Positions 46,439-56,065 are shown, counted from the first letter of the stretch. The stretch: DNA of 64,000 nt from Sphingobium sp. HWE2-09 (GCF_035989265.1 NZ_JAYKZX010000003.1:2294001-2358000); one strand, 5' to 3'. Notes: generated from the sequence alone by a model not told the origin. Numbers and translations: made by a program.

Positions 46439-48019
46439 TTACGCGAAGCGCAGCAGCTTCACCTGCTTCACGCCGGTCAGGTTGCAGATTTCCCAGCGCA
46501 GCGGTTCGGTGACGGTGCCATCGACCGACAGCAGCAGCACGGCTTCGCCGCCCTGGTTGCGACGGCCCAGGTGGAAGGTGCCGACATTGACGTCGGCTTC
46601 GCCCAGCGTCGAACCCAGGCGGCCGATGAAGCCGGGCGCGTCCTGGTTGACGATATAGAGCATCGTGCCGTCGAGATCGGCCTCCACCTTGATGCCGAAC
46701 AGTTCGACGAGGCGCGGCTGGGCGTGGCCGAACAGCGTGCCTGCGACCGACTTGTCGCCATTTTCGGTGGTGACGGTAACGCGCACCAGCGTCTGGTAGT
46801 CGCCTTCGCGGTCGTGGCGTACTTCACGCACGTCCAGGCCACGCTCCTTCGCCAGGAAGGGCGCGTTGACCATGTTCACCGTGTCCGAATAGACGCGCAT
46901 CAGGCCGGCGAGGACCGCGGCGGTGATGGGCTTCTGGTTCAGTTCGGCGGCATGGCCTTCGACTTCTACCGCGACGCCGGTGATCTGGTCGCCTTCCAGC
47001 TGACCCACCAGGCTGCCCAGCTTTTCGGCCAGCGCCATATAGGGCTTGAGCTTGGGCGCTTCTTCTGCCGACAGCGATGGCACGTTCAGCGCATTGGTGA
47101 TGCCGCCGTCGAGCAGATAGTCGGACAGCTGGTCAGCGACCTGGAGCGCGACATTGACCTGCGCTTCGTCGGTCGATGCGCCCAGATGCGGGGTGCAGAT
47201 GAAGTTCGGCGTGCCGAACAAAGGCGAATCCTTGGCCGGTTCGGTCTGGAACACGTCGAGCGCGGCGCCCGCGACCTGGCCCGAATCCAGCGCGTCCTTG
47301 AGCGCGGCTTCATCGATCAGGCCGCCACGCGCGCAGTTGATGATGCGCACGCCCTTCTTGGTCTTGGCGAGGTTGTCGCGGCTGAGGATGTTGCGGGTCT
47401 GGTCGGTCAGCGGCGTGTGCAGCGTGATGAAGTCGGCGCGGGCCAGCAGCGTGTCGAGATCGGCCTTTTCCACGCCCATTTCGATGGCGCGTTCGGGCGT
47501 CAGGAACGGGTCGAAGGCGACGACCTTCATCTTGAGGCCGAGCGCGCGGGTGGCGACGATCGAACCGATATTGCCCGCGCCGATCAGGCCCAGCGTCTTG
47601 CCGGTGACTTCCACGCCCATGAAGCCGTTCTTGGGCCACAGACCCTGCTGCGTCTGGGCGTTGGCTTCGGGCAGTTGGCGGGCGAGCGCGAACATCAGCG
47701 CGATCGCATGTTCGGCGGTGGTGATGCTATTGCCGAACGGCGTGTTCATGACGATCACGCCCTTGGCGCTGGCATAGGGGATGTCGACATTGTCGACGCC
47801 GATGCCTGCGCGGCCGATGACCTTGAGGTTGGTGGCGGCGTCCAGGATCGCCTTCGTCACCTTCGTGGACGAACGGATGGCGAGACCGTCATAGTCGCCG
47901 ATGATGGCGATCAGTTCTTCGGGGGTCTTGCCGGTGATTTCATCGACTTCCACGCCACGTTCACGGAAGATCGCGGCGGCGCGCGGGTCCATCTTGTCGG
48001 AAATAAGGACTTTGGGCAT
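46439..48019 (-). CDS. serA: D-3-phosphoglycerate dehydrogenase
   Basis: From the ATG at 48019 the product is 526 residues, the long SerA with an NAD-binding domain, an intervening domain and an ACT domain. Key features are VIGRAGIGVDNVDIPYASAK, the nucleotide-binding GKTLGLIGAGNIGSIVATRA, INCARGGLIDEAALKDALDS and FICTPHLGASTDEAQVNVAL. The C-terminal ACT part (MLYIVNQDAPGFIGRLGSTL) may bind serine for feedback control. It catalyses the first step of serine synthesis. It follows serC on the same strand with a repeat between, and its ribosome-binding site lies in a hairpin loop. Confidence 0.95.
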   Translation of the reverse strand: MPKVLISDKMDPRAAAIFRERGVEVDEITGKTPEELIAIIGDYDGLAIRSSTKVTKAILDAATNLKVIGRAGIGVDNVDIPYASAKGVIVMNTPFGNSITTAEHAIALMFALARQLPEANAQTQQGLWPKNGFMGVEVTGKTLGLIGAGNIGSIVATRALGLKMKVVAFDPFLTPERAIEMGVEKADLDTLLARADFITLHTPLTDQTRNILSRDNLAKTKKGVRIINCARGGLIDEAALKDALDSGQVAGAALDVFQTEPAKDSPLFGTPNFICTPHLGASTDEAQVNVALQVADQLSDYLLDGGITNALNVPSLSAEEAPKLKPYMALAEKLGSLVGQLEGDQITGVAVEVEGHAAELNQKPITAAVLAGLMRVYSDTVNMVNAPFLAKERGLDVREVRHDREGDYQTLVRVTVTTENGDKSVAGTLFGHAQPRLVELFGIKVEADLDGTMLYIVNQDAPGFIGRLGSTLGEADVNVGTFHLGRRNQGGEAVLLLSVDGTVTEPLRWEICNLTGVKQVKLLRFA

Positions 48020-48047
48020 GACGAATTGCCTTTCTGTGCAATTCGTC
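48020..48047 (-). promoter_or_regulatory. Hairpin holding the serA ribosome-binding site
   Basis: In the mRNA GACGAATTG (48047-48039) pairs perfectly with CAATTCGTC (48028-48020), directly followed by the ATG. The loop CACAGAAAGG exposes AAAGG, the ribosome-binding site. A hairpin in this place could tune translation of serA. Confidence 0.6.
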
Positions 48048-48126
48048 ATCCTGACGAAGGTCAGGATCTCAGGCGGCTGGGTCGGACCTAGAGGCCTGAG
48101 ATCCCAGCTTTCGCTGGGATGACGGG
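48048..48126. repeat. Dispersed repeat with two hairpins between serC and serA
   Basis: ATCCTGACGAAGGTCAGGAT (48048-48067) and ATCCCAGCTTTCGCTGGGAT (48101-48120) are perfect 8-bp hairpins with 4-base loops. ATCTCAGGC and GCCTGAGAT connect them into a larger structure. This is a repeat type of intergenic DNA in the group and could form a terminator or stabiliser between the two genes. Confidence 0.65.
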
Positions 48127-48145
48127 TATATAAGGGAGACGTTAG

Positions 48146-49306
48146 TTAAGCGGCCTTCACGGTCGCATAGGCCCAGTCGAGCCACGGGCCGAGCGCTTCG
48201 ATATCCGCGGTTTCGACGGTCGCGCCGCACCAGATGCGCAGCCCTGCGGGCGCATCGCGATAACCGGCGATGTCATAGGCGGCGCCTTCCTTTTCGAGGA
48301 GGGCGGCGAAGGCCTTGATGAAGGCTTCGTCGGCGCCTTCGACGGTCAGGCAGACGCTGGTCTTCGACCGCGACGCTTCATCGAGCGCGAGATGGCCGAG
48401 CCAGTCGCGTTCCGCGACGATCTTGCCAAGCGCGGCGGCATTGGCGTCGCTACGCGCGATCAGGCCAGCCGAACCGCCGAGCGACTTGCCCCATTCCAGC
48501 GCGAAGATCGCGTCTTCGACCGCCAGCATGGAGGGGGTGTTGATCGTCTCGCCCTTGAACACGCCTTCGGCGAGCTTGCCCTTCGACACCAGGCGGAACA
48601 CCTTGGGCAGCGGCCAGGCAGGGGTGTAGGTTTCGAGGCGTTCGACCGCGCGGGGGCCAAGGATCAGCACGCCATGGCCGCCCTCGCCGCCCAGTACCTT
48701 CTGCCAGGAGAAGGTGGCGACGTCGATCTTCGTCCAGTCGATGTCATAGGCGAACACCGCGCTGGTCGCGTCGGCAAAGGTCAGGCCTTCGCGGTCGGCG
48801 GGAATGAAATCGGCGTTCGGCACGCGCACGCCCGAGGTGGTGCCGTTCCAGGTGAACAGCACGTCGTTGGAAAAATCAACGGCGCTCAGGTCGGGCAACT
48901 GGCCGTATTCGGCGCGGATGACGGTGGGGTCGAGCTTAAGCTGCTTGGCGGCGTCCGTGACCCAGCCTTCGCCGAAGCTTTCCCAGGCGATCGTCGTGAC
49001 GGGGCGCGCCCCCAGCATCGTCCACATCGCCATTTCGAAAGCGCCGGTGTCGGAGCCGGGGACGATGCCGATGCGGTGGGTGTCGGGCAGGTTCAGCAAC
49101 TCACGCATCAGGTCGATGCTGTAAGCGAGGCGAGTTTTGCCGATCTTGGCGCGGTGCGAGCGGCCGAGCGACTCCGTCGCCAGCTTGTCGGCGCTCCAGC
49201 CCGGAGGCTTGGCGCAGGGACCGGAAGAGAAAAAGGGGCGAGCCGGACGGGTTGCGGGCTTTGCGGCAGGCGCAATGGTGGCGTCAACGGCAGTCAAATC
49301 AGTCAT
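48146..49306 (-). CDS. serC: Phosphoserine aminotransferase
   Basis: From the ATG at 49306, with GGAG nearby, the product is 386 residues. The family features are [60 protein letters not shown], and the PLP lysine in [20 protein letters not shown] (Lys after SWQ). It converts 3-phosphohydroxypyruvate to phosphoserine with glutamate. It lies upstream of serA, giving a serC-serA operon. A frame open up to 49402 adds a poor N-terminus. This is the alphaproteobacterial type, clearly different from the E. coli sequence. Confidence 0.92.
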   Translation of the reverse strand: MTDLTAVDATIAPAAKPATRPARPFFSSGPCAKPPGWSADKLATESLGRSHRAKIGKTRLAYSIDLMRELLNLPDTHRIGIVPGSDTGAFEMAMWTMLGARPVTTIAWESFGEGWVTDAAKQLKLDPTVIRAEYGQLPDLSAVDFSNDVLFTWNGTTSGVRVPNADFIPADREGLTFADATSAVFAYDIDWTKIDVATFSWQKVLGGEGGHGVLILGPRAVERLETYTPAWPLPKVFRLVSKGKLAEGVFKGETINTPSMLAVEDAIFALEWGKSLGGSAGLIARSDANAAALGKIVAERDWLGHLALDEASRSKTSVCLTVEGADEAFIKAFAALLEKEGAAYDIAGYRDAPAGLRIWCGATVETADIEALGPWLDWAYATVKAA

Positions 49307-49465
49307 GTAGCGTCTCCTTACAGAGAGCAGCGCGGCGTTGGGACCGCGTGGCCCGTCGGCGGCACTAGTCTCATCGTAAAAAGAGTCAAGCCGATTATCC
49401 AAATGCGACGAACCGCTTCGGCCCGTTAACTTTCGTAAAGATTTGCAATGGTAAACACCTGATTC

Positions 49466-50167
49466 ATGGAAAAGCGGGTGACGGAAACAGGGTTTCTGCG
49501 CGGCGCGGCCTTGGCCGTGTTATGTGCAACGATGCTGAGCGCGTGCAGCGGCGACCTGGTCCCGCGCGGGCGAATGGCGCGCGCGCCGACGCCGCCGACA
49601 CAGCCGTCCAGGCCCGTGCGTGCGCCTGCACAACCAGCGATGGAAACGCGGCAATGTTTCGCCAGGCTGGAGTCGCAGGCGGTCGCCTTCACCCCCCTGC
49701 CCGACCGGAATTTCGGTGGCGGGTGCAGCGCGGTCAACAGCGTCAAGCTGCTCGACATCGGCGTGCCTGCGACCAATTTGGGCGCGATGACGTGCAATCT
49801 GGCGGCCAATTTCGCGGCCTGGGCGCGCTATGGCGTGCAACCTGCGGCGCGGCTAGTGCTGGGCGCGGAAATCGAGAAGATCGAGACGTTCGGCACCTAC
49901 AATTGCCGACCGATCGCCGGCAGCGGCAGGCTGAGCGAACATGCGCATAGCAATGCGATCGACGTGTCCGCCTTCGTCCTGAGCGACGGACGGCGCATCA
50001 GCATCCAGAAGGATTGGGACGGCGACCGGCAGACGCGCCAGTTCCTGAAATTGGTCCATGCCAGCGCGTGCAAGCGGTTCAACACGGTGCTCAGCCCGGA
50101 CTATAACGCCGCGCATCGCGACCATTTTCATTTCGACATGGGCGGGCGTGGGGGATTTTGCCGCTGA
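49466..50167 (+). CDS. Extensin-like lipoprotein/exported protein
   Basis: The 233-residue protein has a signal peptide that ends in the lipobox LSAC (Cys about residue 28), then a Pro-rich linker. The extensin-like C-terminal domain has six cysteines and the histidine pairs [20 protein letters not shown] and [19 protein letters not shown], similar to those of a peptidase M15-like fold. It is probably a periplasmic lipoprotein with a cell-wall role. The promoter region is shared with divergent serC. No other domains are visible. Confidence 0.85.
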   Translation: MEKRVTETGFLRGAALAVLCATMLSACSGDLVPRGRMARAPTPPTQPSRPVRAPAQPAMETRQCFARLESQAVAFTPLPDRNFGGGCSAVNSVKLLDIGVPATNLGAMTCNLAANFAAWARYGVQPAARLVLGAEIEKIETFGTYNCRPIAGSGRLSEHAHSNAIDVSAFVLSDGRRISIQKDWDGDRQTRQFLKLVHASACKRFNTVLSPDYNAAHRDHFHFDMGGRGGFCR

Positions 50168-50186
50168 GAAAGTTTAGGCTGGACGT

Positions 50187-50248
50187 GTTCCCGCGCAGGC
50201 GGGAACCCAGTTGAAACGGCGGGACTGGGTTCCCGCCTTCGCGGGAAC
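50187..50248. repeat. Dispersed palindrome, family A copy
   Basis: GTTCCCGCGCAGGCGGGAAC with CCAGT (50187-50211) pairs with ACTGGGTTCCCGCC and CGCGGGAAC (50224-50248), a stem of about 25 bp with few mismatches. It lies between the extensin-like and LOG genes. Confidence 0.8.
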
Positions 50249-50320
50249 AGGTGATGCTGTGATGGCTTTTGCCGCTGAGCAGACTTGGTTTTGTCATCGC
50301 GCGTCCCTAAGTTGGTGCAA

Positions 50321-51196
50321 ATGACGAAAAAAGAAATTGAAGAACGCAAATTCCGCCCGGCCCGCGAAGAGGCCCATGACGCCAAGAAGCAACTTGGCAC
50401 CCCGCAGACTCAGAGCGCCGCCTACAAGCTGGCTTTCCAGGATACGGATTTCCTGCTGCGCGAAGATTTGCGCCCGGTGCGGTTCCAGCTGGAATTGTTG
50501 AAGCCCCAATTGCTGATGGACGAGGCGAAGATCGCATCGACCTTCGTCTTCTATGGCTCCGCGCGCATCCCCGAACCCGATCAGGTGCAGGCGCGGATCG
50601 ACGCGGCGACGACGCCCGAACAGAAGCGCATCGCGGAAAATCTGGGCGCCAAGGCGCGCTATTATGAGGAAGCGCGCGCGCTGGCGCGGATCGCGGCGGA
50701 ATATCCGGTCAATGCGGATGGCGACCGGCATTTCGTGGTCTGTTCGGGCGGTGGCCCCTCGATCATGGAAGCGGCCAATCGCGGCGCGATCGATGTCGGA
50801 CAGACGACGATCGGCATGAATATCGTCCTGCCGCACGAACAGGCGCCCAATCGTTTTGTTACCCCGGAACTGAGTTTCCAGTTCCACTATTTCGCGCTGC
50901 GCAAGATGCACTTCCTGTTGCGTGCCCGCGCGCTGGCGGTCTTTCCCGGCGGGTTCGGCACGTTCGACGAGATGTTCGAACTGCTGACGCTGATCCAGAC
51001 CGGCAAGATGAAGCCGATTCCGATCCTGCTGTTCGGCAAGGATTTCTGGAACCGGGTGGTGGATTTCGAGGCGCTGGCGGAGGAAGGGGTGATTTCGCCG
51101 ACCGACCTCAACCTGCTGACCTGGGTCGAAACCGCGCAGGACGCGTGGGATGCGGTGCAGGCTTTCTATCGGGATAGTGAGACACTGGGCGGTTAA
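50321..51196 (+). CDS. LOG-family (TIGR00730) Rossmann-fold protein
   Basis: From the ATG at 50321 the product is 291 residues. It has the lysine-decarboxylase-like signature PGGFGTFDEMFELLTLIQTG, and VCSGGGPSIMEAANRGAIDV typical of cytokinin-activating phosphoribohydrolases. An N-terminal part of about 60 residues (KKEIEERKFRPAREEAHDAK) is longer than in plant LOG. It would remove the sugar phosphate from a nucleotide, but the substrate in bacteria is open. An in-frame start 36 bases upstream is less likely. Confidence 0.85.
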   Translation: MTKKEIEERKFRPAREEAHDAKKQLGTPQTQSAAYKLAFQDTDFLLREDLRPVRFQLELLKPQLLMDEAKIASTFVFYGSARIPEPDQVQARIDAATTPEQKRIAENLGAKARYYEEARALARIAAEYPVNADGDRHFVVCSGGGPSIMEAANRGAIDVGQTTIGMNIVLPHEQAPNRFVTPELSFQFHYFALRKMHFLLRARALAVFPGGFGTFDEMFELLTLIQTGKMKPIPILLFGKDFWNRVVDFEALAEEGVISPTDLNLLTWVETAQDAWDAVQAFYRDSETLGG

Positions 51197-51220
51197 AGAG
51201 AGCAAAATGCACGGCCGTCA

Positions 51221-51302
51221 TTCCCGCGCAGGCGGGAATCCATCTCCAGACCTTGCGGTGACATTACACGATGGGAGATGGATCCCCGCCTGGGCGGGGA
51301 TA
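51221..51302. repeat. Dispersed palindrome, family A copy
   Basis: TCCCGCGCAGGCGGGAATCC on the left and GGATCCCCGCCTGGGCGGGG on the right form hairpins around AT-richer spacer sequence between the LOG and nucleotidase genes. Confidence 0.65.
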
Positions 51303-51371
51303 ACGATAAGGGAGTATGGGGAGAAGGGTTATTGGGTTGCCCTTCCCCTTTCCCCGGATTAGGGCGCGGCC

Positions 51372-52043
51372 ATGATTGGCGAACTGGCCCATGTCGACAC
51401 CTGGATCTTCGATCTGGACAATACGCTCTATCCGGCGAAGGCGGACCTGTTCGCGCTGATCGACGTGAAGATGGGCGAGTTCATCCAGGGATTGCTGGGC
51501 TGCGACCCGGTGATCGCGCGGGAAACGCAGAAGCGCTATTTTCTGGAGCATGGCACGACGCTGGCGGGCCTGATGCATCATCACGGCATCGAACCGCACG
51601 CCTATCTGGACTATGTCCACGATATTTCGATGGACCGGCTGGAGGTCGATGCGGCGCTCAACGCGCATATCGCCGCGCTGCCCGGCCGCCGCCTGATCTT
51701 CACCAATGGCGACGCGGCCTATGCGCAGCGGGTGCTGGACCGGCTGGGCCTGGGCGATGCGTTCGAACTGATCCACGACGTCCATGCCTGCCAATATATT
51801 CCTAAACCCGATCCGGCGGGCTACGCCACGCTCTGCCGCGTGCATGATGTCGATCCGACCCGCGCCGCCTTTTTCGAGGACATGGCCCGCAACCTGCGCC
51901 CCGCCAAGGCGATCGGCATGACCACCATCTGGGTCAATAATGGCTCGGAAGCGGGTAATCACGATCATCATCCCGATTTCATCGATTTCGAAACCGACCA
52001 TCTGACGCCATTTCTGGCGAAAATCATTGGGGAAGCAGCATGA
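51372..52043 (+). CDS. Pyrimidine 5'-nucleotidase (HAD family)
   Basis: The 223-residue protein has HAD motif [18 protein letters not shown] with the catalytic D-x-D, motif [17 protein letters not shown], motif [14 protein letters not shown], and late [20 protein letters not shown]. It is of the pyrimidine 5'-nucleotidase (SDT1-like) type, removing phosphate from UMP or CMP; a related phosphatase cannot be excluded. It overlaps dapD by 4 bases (ATGA), so the two are co-translated. Confidence 0.88.
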   Translation: MIGELAHVDTWIFDLDNTLYPAKADLFALIDVKMGEFIQGLLGCDPVIARETQKRYFLEHGTTLAGLMHHHGIEPHAYLDYVHDISMDRLEVDAALNAHIAALPGRRLIFTNGDAAYAQRVLDRLGLGDAFELIHDVHACQYIPKPDPAGYATLCRVHDVDPTRAAFFEDMARNLRPAKAIGMTTIWVNNGSEAGNHDHHPDFIDFETDHLTPFLAKIIGEAA

Positions 52044-52879
52044 GCCAAGACCTGATCGCCACTATCGACGCCGCGTGGGACGACCGCGCCAATGTCAGCC
52101 TGACTACGCAGGGCGATGTGCGCCAGGCGGTGGACAAGGCGCTGGCTCTGCTGGACAGGGGCGAACTGCGCGTCGCCGAGCCGACCGCTGAGGGTTGGCA
52201 GGTCAACCAATGGGCGAAGAAGGCCGTATTGCTGAGCTTCCGCCTGAACGACAACGCCATGATCGACAATGGTCCGGGCGCGGGCCATTGGTGGGACAAG
52301 GTGCCGAGCAAGTTTGCCGGATGGGACGAAGCCGCGTTCCGCGCCGCCGGTTTCCGCGCCGTGCCGGGCAGCTTCGCCCGCGCGGGCGCGCATATCGCCA
52401 AGAATGTCATCCTGATGCCCAGTTTCGTCAATATCGGCGCGTTCGTTGACGAAGGCACGATGGTCGATACCTGGGTAACGGTGGGCAGTTGCGCGCAGAT
52501 CGGCAAGAATGTCCATCTGTCGGGCGGCGTGGGCATCGGCGGCGTGCTGGAGCCGTTGCAGGCGGACCCGGTGATCATCGAGGATGATTGCTTCATCGGC
52601 GCGCGGTCCGAAGTGGTGGAAGGCGTGCGCATCGGCAAGGGATCTGTCCTGTCGATGGGCGTGTTCATCAGCCAGTCGACCAAGATCATCGATCGCACCA
52701 CCGGCGAGATTTTCATGGGCGAAGTGCCGCCCTATTCGGTGATCGTGCCCGGCAACCTGCCCGGCAAGCCGCTGCCCGACGGTACGCCCGGTCCCAGCCT
52801 CTATTGCGCGGTGATCGTCAAGCGCGTCGACGCGCAGACCCGGTCGAAGACGGCGATCAACGACCTGCTGCGCGATTAA
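52040..52879 (+). CDS. dapD: Tetrahydrodipicolinate N-succinyltransferase
   Basis: The 279-residue protein has an N-terminal helical part ([20 protein letters not shown]) and a left-handed beta helix of hexapeptides ([40 protein letters not shown]). Conserved [20 protein letters not shown] and [18 protein letters not shown] follow. It uses succinyl-CoA in lysine and diaminopimelate synthesis. Start codon and stop of the upstream nucleotidase overlap. Length is normal. Confidence 0.94.
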   Translation: MSQDLIATIDAAWDDRANVSLTTQGDVRQAVDKALALLDRGELRVAEPTAEGWQVNQWAKKAVLLSFRLNDNAMIDNGPGAGHWWDKVPSKFAGWDEAAFRAAGFRAVPGSFARAGAHIAKNVILMPSFVNIGAFVDEGTMVDTWVTVGSCAQIGKNVHLSGGVGIGGVLEPLQADPVIIEDDCFIGARSEVVEGVRIGKGSVLSMGVFISQSTKIIDRTTGEIFMGEVPPYSVIVPGNLPGKPLPDGTPGPSLYCAVIVKRVDAQTRSKTAINDLLRD

Positions 52880-52932
52880 AATATGCCGATGGCCGCAGGA
52901 CGGTTTGCCAGCGACGGCATCGTCCTGCGGGC

Positions 52933-53654
52933 ATGACAATTTCGCACAACCGCCTGCTCATCGTCGATACCGACACGACCCAACTGGCGCAGCTGGCGGA
53001 TAATTTCGTCCGCTATGGGCTGAACGTCGAAGGCGCGGCATCGCCGTTGCTGATGCGGGAGCGGCTGGCGGCAGCGGACTATGCGCTGGTGGTGCTGGAT
53101 ACCGCCATCGCACCGGGCGAAGGCGCGACGTTGCTGCACGAACTGGCGATCGAGCGTCGGTTGCCGGTGATCGTCCACAGCGCCGCGCTGGACGACGCGC
53201 AGCGGATCGCTGCGCTGGAAATGGGGGCGGAGGATTGCCTGTCCAAACCCGCCAATCCGCGCGAATTGCTGGCCCGCATCCGCGCTGCATTGCGCGGGCG
53301 CGCCGATCCGGTCGAACGCGCCGATGCGCCAGCGGTCCATGGCTTCGCCGCGTTCGAAGGCTGGCGTGTGGACATGACCACCGGGCAATTGTTCAATCCG
53401 GGGGGACGCCCATCACCCTATCGGACGGCGAGTTCCAGCTGCTAAGGGTCTTTATCGAACATCCCCGCCAGGTGCTGGACCGGGGCCGCCTGCTCGACCG
53501 GGTCCATGGCGCGACCAGCGATCATTTCGACCGGTCGATCGATGTCCAGCTATGCCGCCTGCGCCGCAAATTGTCGGCCTGTGGCCTCAAAGGCCCGGTC
53601 ATCCGCACCATCCGCAACGAAGGCTATATGTTCGTCCATAGCGTGACGCACTGA
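52933..53654 (+). pseudogene. OmpR-like response regulator split by a one-base frame change in a G6 run
   Basis: The first frame encodes a receiver domain (LLIVDTDTTQLAQLADNFVR, ALVVLDTAIAPGEGATLLHE with the phosphoacceptor Asp, MGAEDCLSKPANPRELLARI with the Lys) and continues to QLFNPGG. The next codons in this frame are RPSPYRTASSSC and stop. The frame beginning at G53400-53405 gives TPITLSDGEFQLLRVFIEHP and the rest of an OmpR-type DNA-binding domain, ending MFVHSVTH. Adding one G, or a -1 ribosomal shift at the G run, would join them. A real mutation, a sequencing error or programmed shifting are all possible. It faces the LOV-HTH gene. Confidence 0.75.
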
Positions 53655-53674
53655 TCGCGCCCGCGGCACAGCGC

Positions 53675-54268
53675 CTATAATCCCGCTTCGATCCCCAGGC
53701 GGATCGCCTCCGCCGCCGTGCGCACGCCCAGCGCGCGCAGCATCGCCGCGCGGTGCATCTTCACCGTGCGCTCGGTCAGCCCGAGGTCGAAGGCGATCTG
53801 CTTGTTCAGCCGCCCCTTCGCCATGCCGACCAGCACCGCATGTTGACGCGACGTCAGCGTGCCGATCAACGCCGCGGCCTCTTCGGCGCGACGGTTGCCG
53901 CCATTGTCGTCGGCGTCCGATGCGACCGCCATCTGCGATCCCAGATACCAGTCCAGCGTGCCGTTTTCGCCAAAGACCGGCGCGATCATCACCGCATTGC
54001 GGAACCGCGTGCCGTCCTTGCGATAATTGACCAGTTCGACCAGCACCGGCCGTTCGTCACGCAGTGCGGCGCGGATCGTCTCGATCCCGGCTTTCTCCGT
54101 ATCGGGGCCGACCATGAAGCGGCAGTTGCGCCCGATAATGTCATCGCGGTCATAGCCGGTCAGCGCCAGAAAGGCGTCGTTGCACGCGACGATCGGATTG
54201 TCGGGCAACCGGGGATCGGTGATGACCGCAGCGACGGCGCTTTCGGCAATCATTGCATTGAGGGACAT
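53675..54268 (-). CDS. LOV-HTH blue-light-responsive regulator
   Basis: The 197-residue protein has an N-terminal LOV domain with NDAFLALTGYDRDDIIGRNC and RFMVGPDTE; Cys49 in GRNCRF is the residue that bonds FMN under blue light. ELVNYRKDGTRFRNAVMIAP and LGSQMAVASDAD complete the domain. A LuxR-type helix-turn-helix lies at about 135-190 (LTSRQHAVLVGMAKGRLNKQ, GLTERTVKMHRAAMLRALGV). This is the architecture of EL222-type light-activated transcription factors. Its neighbours give no clear target; the frameshifted response regulator is convergent. Confidence 0.88.
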   Translation of the reverse strand: MSLNAMIAESAVAAVITDPRLPDNPIVACNDAFLALTGYDRDDIIGRNCRFMVGPDTEKAGIETIRAALRDERPVLVELVNYRKDGTRFRNAVMIAPVFGENGTLDWYLGSQMAVASDADDNGGNRRAEEAAALIGTLTSRQHAVLVGMAKGRLNKQIAFDLGLTERTVKMHRAAMLRALGVRTAAEAIRLGIEAGL

Positions 54269-54375
54269 GAAGGCTTGGCACTCATGGTGGCGACACAGCG
54301 TCGCCGATGCGACGCCCGATCACCACCGTGCCCCAAATCCCCCCTCTCCTGCAAGGTGCAGGATGGCGGCGGGTG

Positions 54376-54406
54376 GGTTGGGCCATGAAGAGGATGGCCC
54401 AACCCT
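54376..54406. terminator. Hairpin between LOV-HTH and nitroreductase genes
   Basis: GGGTTGGGCCAT (54376-54387) and ATGGCCCAACCC (54395-54406) form a perfect 12-bp stem just after the nitroreductase stop on the minus strand. Confidence 0.6.
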
Positions 54407-54412
54407 ACTGTG

Positions 54413-55006
54413 TCAGCCCGCGAAATTGCCCTGATGGGCGAAGGCTTCGATCGGCTTGCGGTCGCTGGGCGCTTCGCGGGATTGTAGCGCTTCGGGCAAG
54501 GTCGCCTTGTCGCCTTGACGGCCGATCGCGATCGCCGCTTCGATACGGAAGCGTTCGGGCACCGCCAGCGCAGTGCGCGCCTTGTCGAAATCGACGCCGG
54601 TCATGCCGTGGGTGTGATAGCCCAGCCGGGTCGCCTGCAACGCCAGCAGCGCCCAGGCGGCGCCCGCGTCGAAGCTGTGGCTATGCGACGGTTTGAAGTC
54701 GTCCGAACCCGGCGCGGCCATCAGCGTGTCAGACAGAATGAACAGCAGCGCCCCGGCATTTTGCGCCCAGCTCTGGTTGAACGGCGCCAGCAATTCCAGG
54801 AAGCGCGGCCAGTCAGCGCTGTCGCGATGGGCATAGAGGATGCGCCAGGGCTGATAGTTGAAGGCCGATGGCGCCCAGCGCGCGGCGTCGAGGATGGTGT
54901 CCAGATCCGCCTGCGGGATGGCGGAGGAATCAAAGGCGCGGGGCGACCAGCGCTCCAGAAACAGGCTGTCGACGGCGCGGGTGGCGACGCGGGGATTGGT
55001 GGCCAT
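54413..55006 (-). CDS. Nitroreductase-family protein
   Basis: The 197-residue protein has the FMN-binding features of nitroreductases: LERWSPRAFDSSAIPQADLD, AARWAPSAFNYQPWRILYAH and HSFDAGAAWALLALQATRLG with YHTHGMTGVDFDKARTALAV and IEAAIAIGRQGD near the end. It should reduce quinones or nitro compounds with NAD(P)H. The gene stands alone between the LOV-HTH gene and a small unknown gene on the same strand. Confidence 0.9.
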   Translation of the reverse strand: MATNPRVATRAVDSLFLERWSPRAFDSSAIPQADLDTILDAARWAPSAFNYQPWRILYAHRDSADWPRFLELLAPFNQSWAQNAGALLFILSDTLMAAPGSDDFKPSHSHSFDAGAAWALLALQATRLGYHTHGMTGVDFDKARTALAVPERFRIEAAIAIGRQGDKATLPEALQSREAPSDRKPIEAFAHQGNFAG

Positions 55007-55075
55007 GCTATCTCCTGGGAAATTCGGCGAAGGGAACGGCGCCGATATAGACGATCTTGCAACGGCGAAAAGGGA

Positions 55076-55261
55076 TCAGTTCGCCATTTCGCCAGTGCCG
55101 TGCGGCAAACTGTCCGGTTCGGGCACGTGGTACAGGGCGTCGGCGGGGCGGTCGATCAGCACTACCGCCGGGTCACGCAGCAATGCCTGCGACAGCCGCG
55201 CGCGCCACCGGCCGAACAGTCCATCGCTGCTGTCGCCATATTGTGCCTGTCCGTCCTGCAT
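55076..55261 (-). CDS. 61-aa hypothetical protein
   Basis: From the ATG at 55261, with GAGGGA at 7 bases, the product (MQDGQAQYGDSSDGLFGRWR, ARLSQALLRDPAVVLIDRPA, DALYHVPEPDSLPHGTGEMA) is a small, mostly hydrophilic protein with no recognised domain. The good ribosome-binding site and normal codon use favour it being real. It is transcribed towards the nitroreductase gene with a gap of about 70 bases. Confidence 0.4.
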   Translation of the reverse strand: MQDGQAQYGDSSDGLFGRWRARLSQALLRDPAVVLIDRPADALYHVPEPDSLPHGTGEMAN

Positions 55262-55510
55262 GGATATCCCTCGCCGCCCCATGGACCTTATCTATCGATC
55301 GGATAGAGAAACGTCCTGCAAGCAATGTTGATGCAGGCGACAGAAAAATTTTGATCGCGGGCCAGCGGATGGGTGCATCGCGCAGCGGCCGACCATCGCA
55401 CGGGCGGAGCTTGCTTTGACAGGCTGAGGCTTTGTCGGGCAGGCGGGCGCGGACGGAACTTCCCCCAACCATCGGGCGTCCACCCCGACAATCCATGACG
55501 GGGCGAACAG

Positions 55511-56005
55511 ATGATTACCGAAGAAGACCGCGCTTGGATGCGCAAGGCCATCGCCCTGGCGCGGGAAAAGGGCAGCGATCCGTCGGACACGCCGATCGCC
55601 GCCATCATCGTGAAGGATGGGACGCAACTCGCTGCGACGGTAAACCAGACGCAGGAACTGAACGACGCGACGGCCCATGCGGAAATCATGGCGATACGCA
55701 CGGCGGGTCCGGTCTATGGCGACATGGACCTGGGAGGGGCGACGCTTTATTCGACGCTACAACCATGCGGCATGTGCACCATGGGATCGATCTGGGCGCA
55801 TATCGGCCGGATCGTCTATGGCGCGGGCCGCGATGACGTGCATCGCATGTATTTCGAAGACCGGCATCTCGACAGCATGGATTTTATTCGGGACGCGTGG
55901 CGCGATGACCTGGTGATGGAAGAAGGCTGCCTGCGCGCGGAATGCGCGCAGCTTTACTATCGGCCGGACGATTATGTGCCGGAAGAAGAGCAGGGCAATA
56001 TCTAG
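55511..56005 (+). CDS. Nucleoside deaminase (tRNA adenosine or cytidine deaminase-like)
   Basis: The 164-residue protein has the zinc-binding deaminase motifs: HAEIMAIRTAG (His and catalytic Glu) and PCGMCTMGSIWAHIG (two Cys). N-terminal WMRKAIALAREKGSDPSDTP is typical of guanine or cytosine deaminase-like proteins. The C-terminal part ends RPDDYVPEEEQGNI. It is not TadA, which has a different length and motif spacing. The product may act on nucleosides or bases; substrate is open. It stands alone. Confidence 0.85.
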   Translation: MITEEDRAWMRKAIALAREKGSDPSDTPIAAIIVKDGTQLAATVNQTQELNDATAHAEIMAIRTAGPVYGDMDLGGATLYSTLQPCGMCTMGSIWAHIGRIVYGAGRDDVHRMYFEDRHLDSMDFIRDAWRDDLVMEEGCLRAECAQLYYRPDDYVPEEEQGNI

Positions 56006-56065
56006 CCTTTCTGTGCGCGTGACGGTGCGGGCGGAACCGATGCTCGGATCGTTCGTCCGGTCTGC

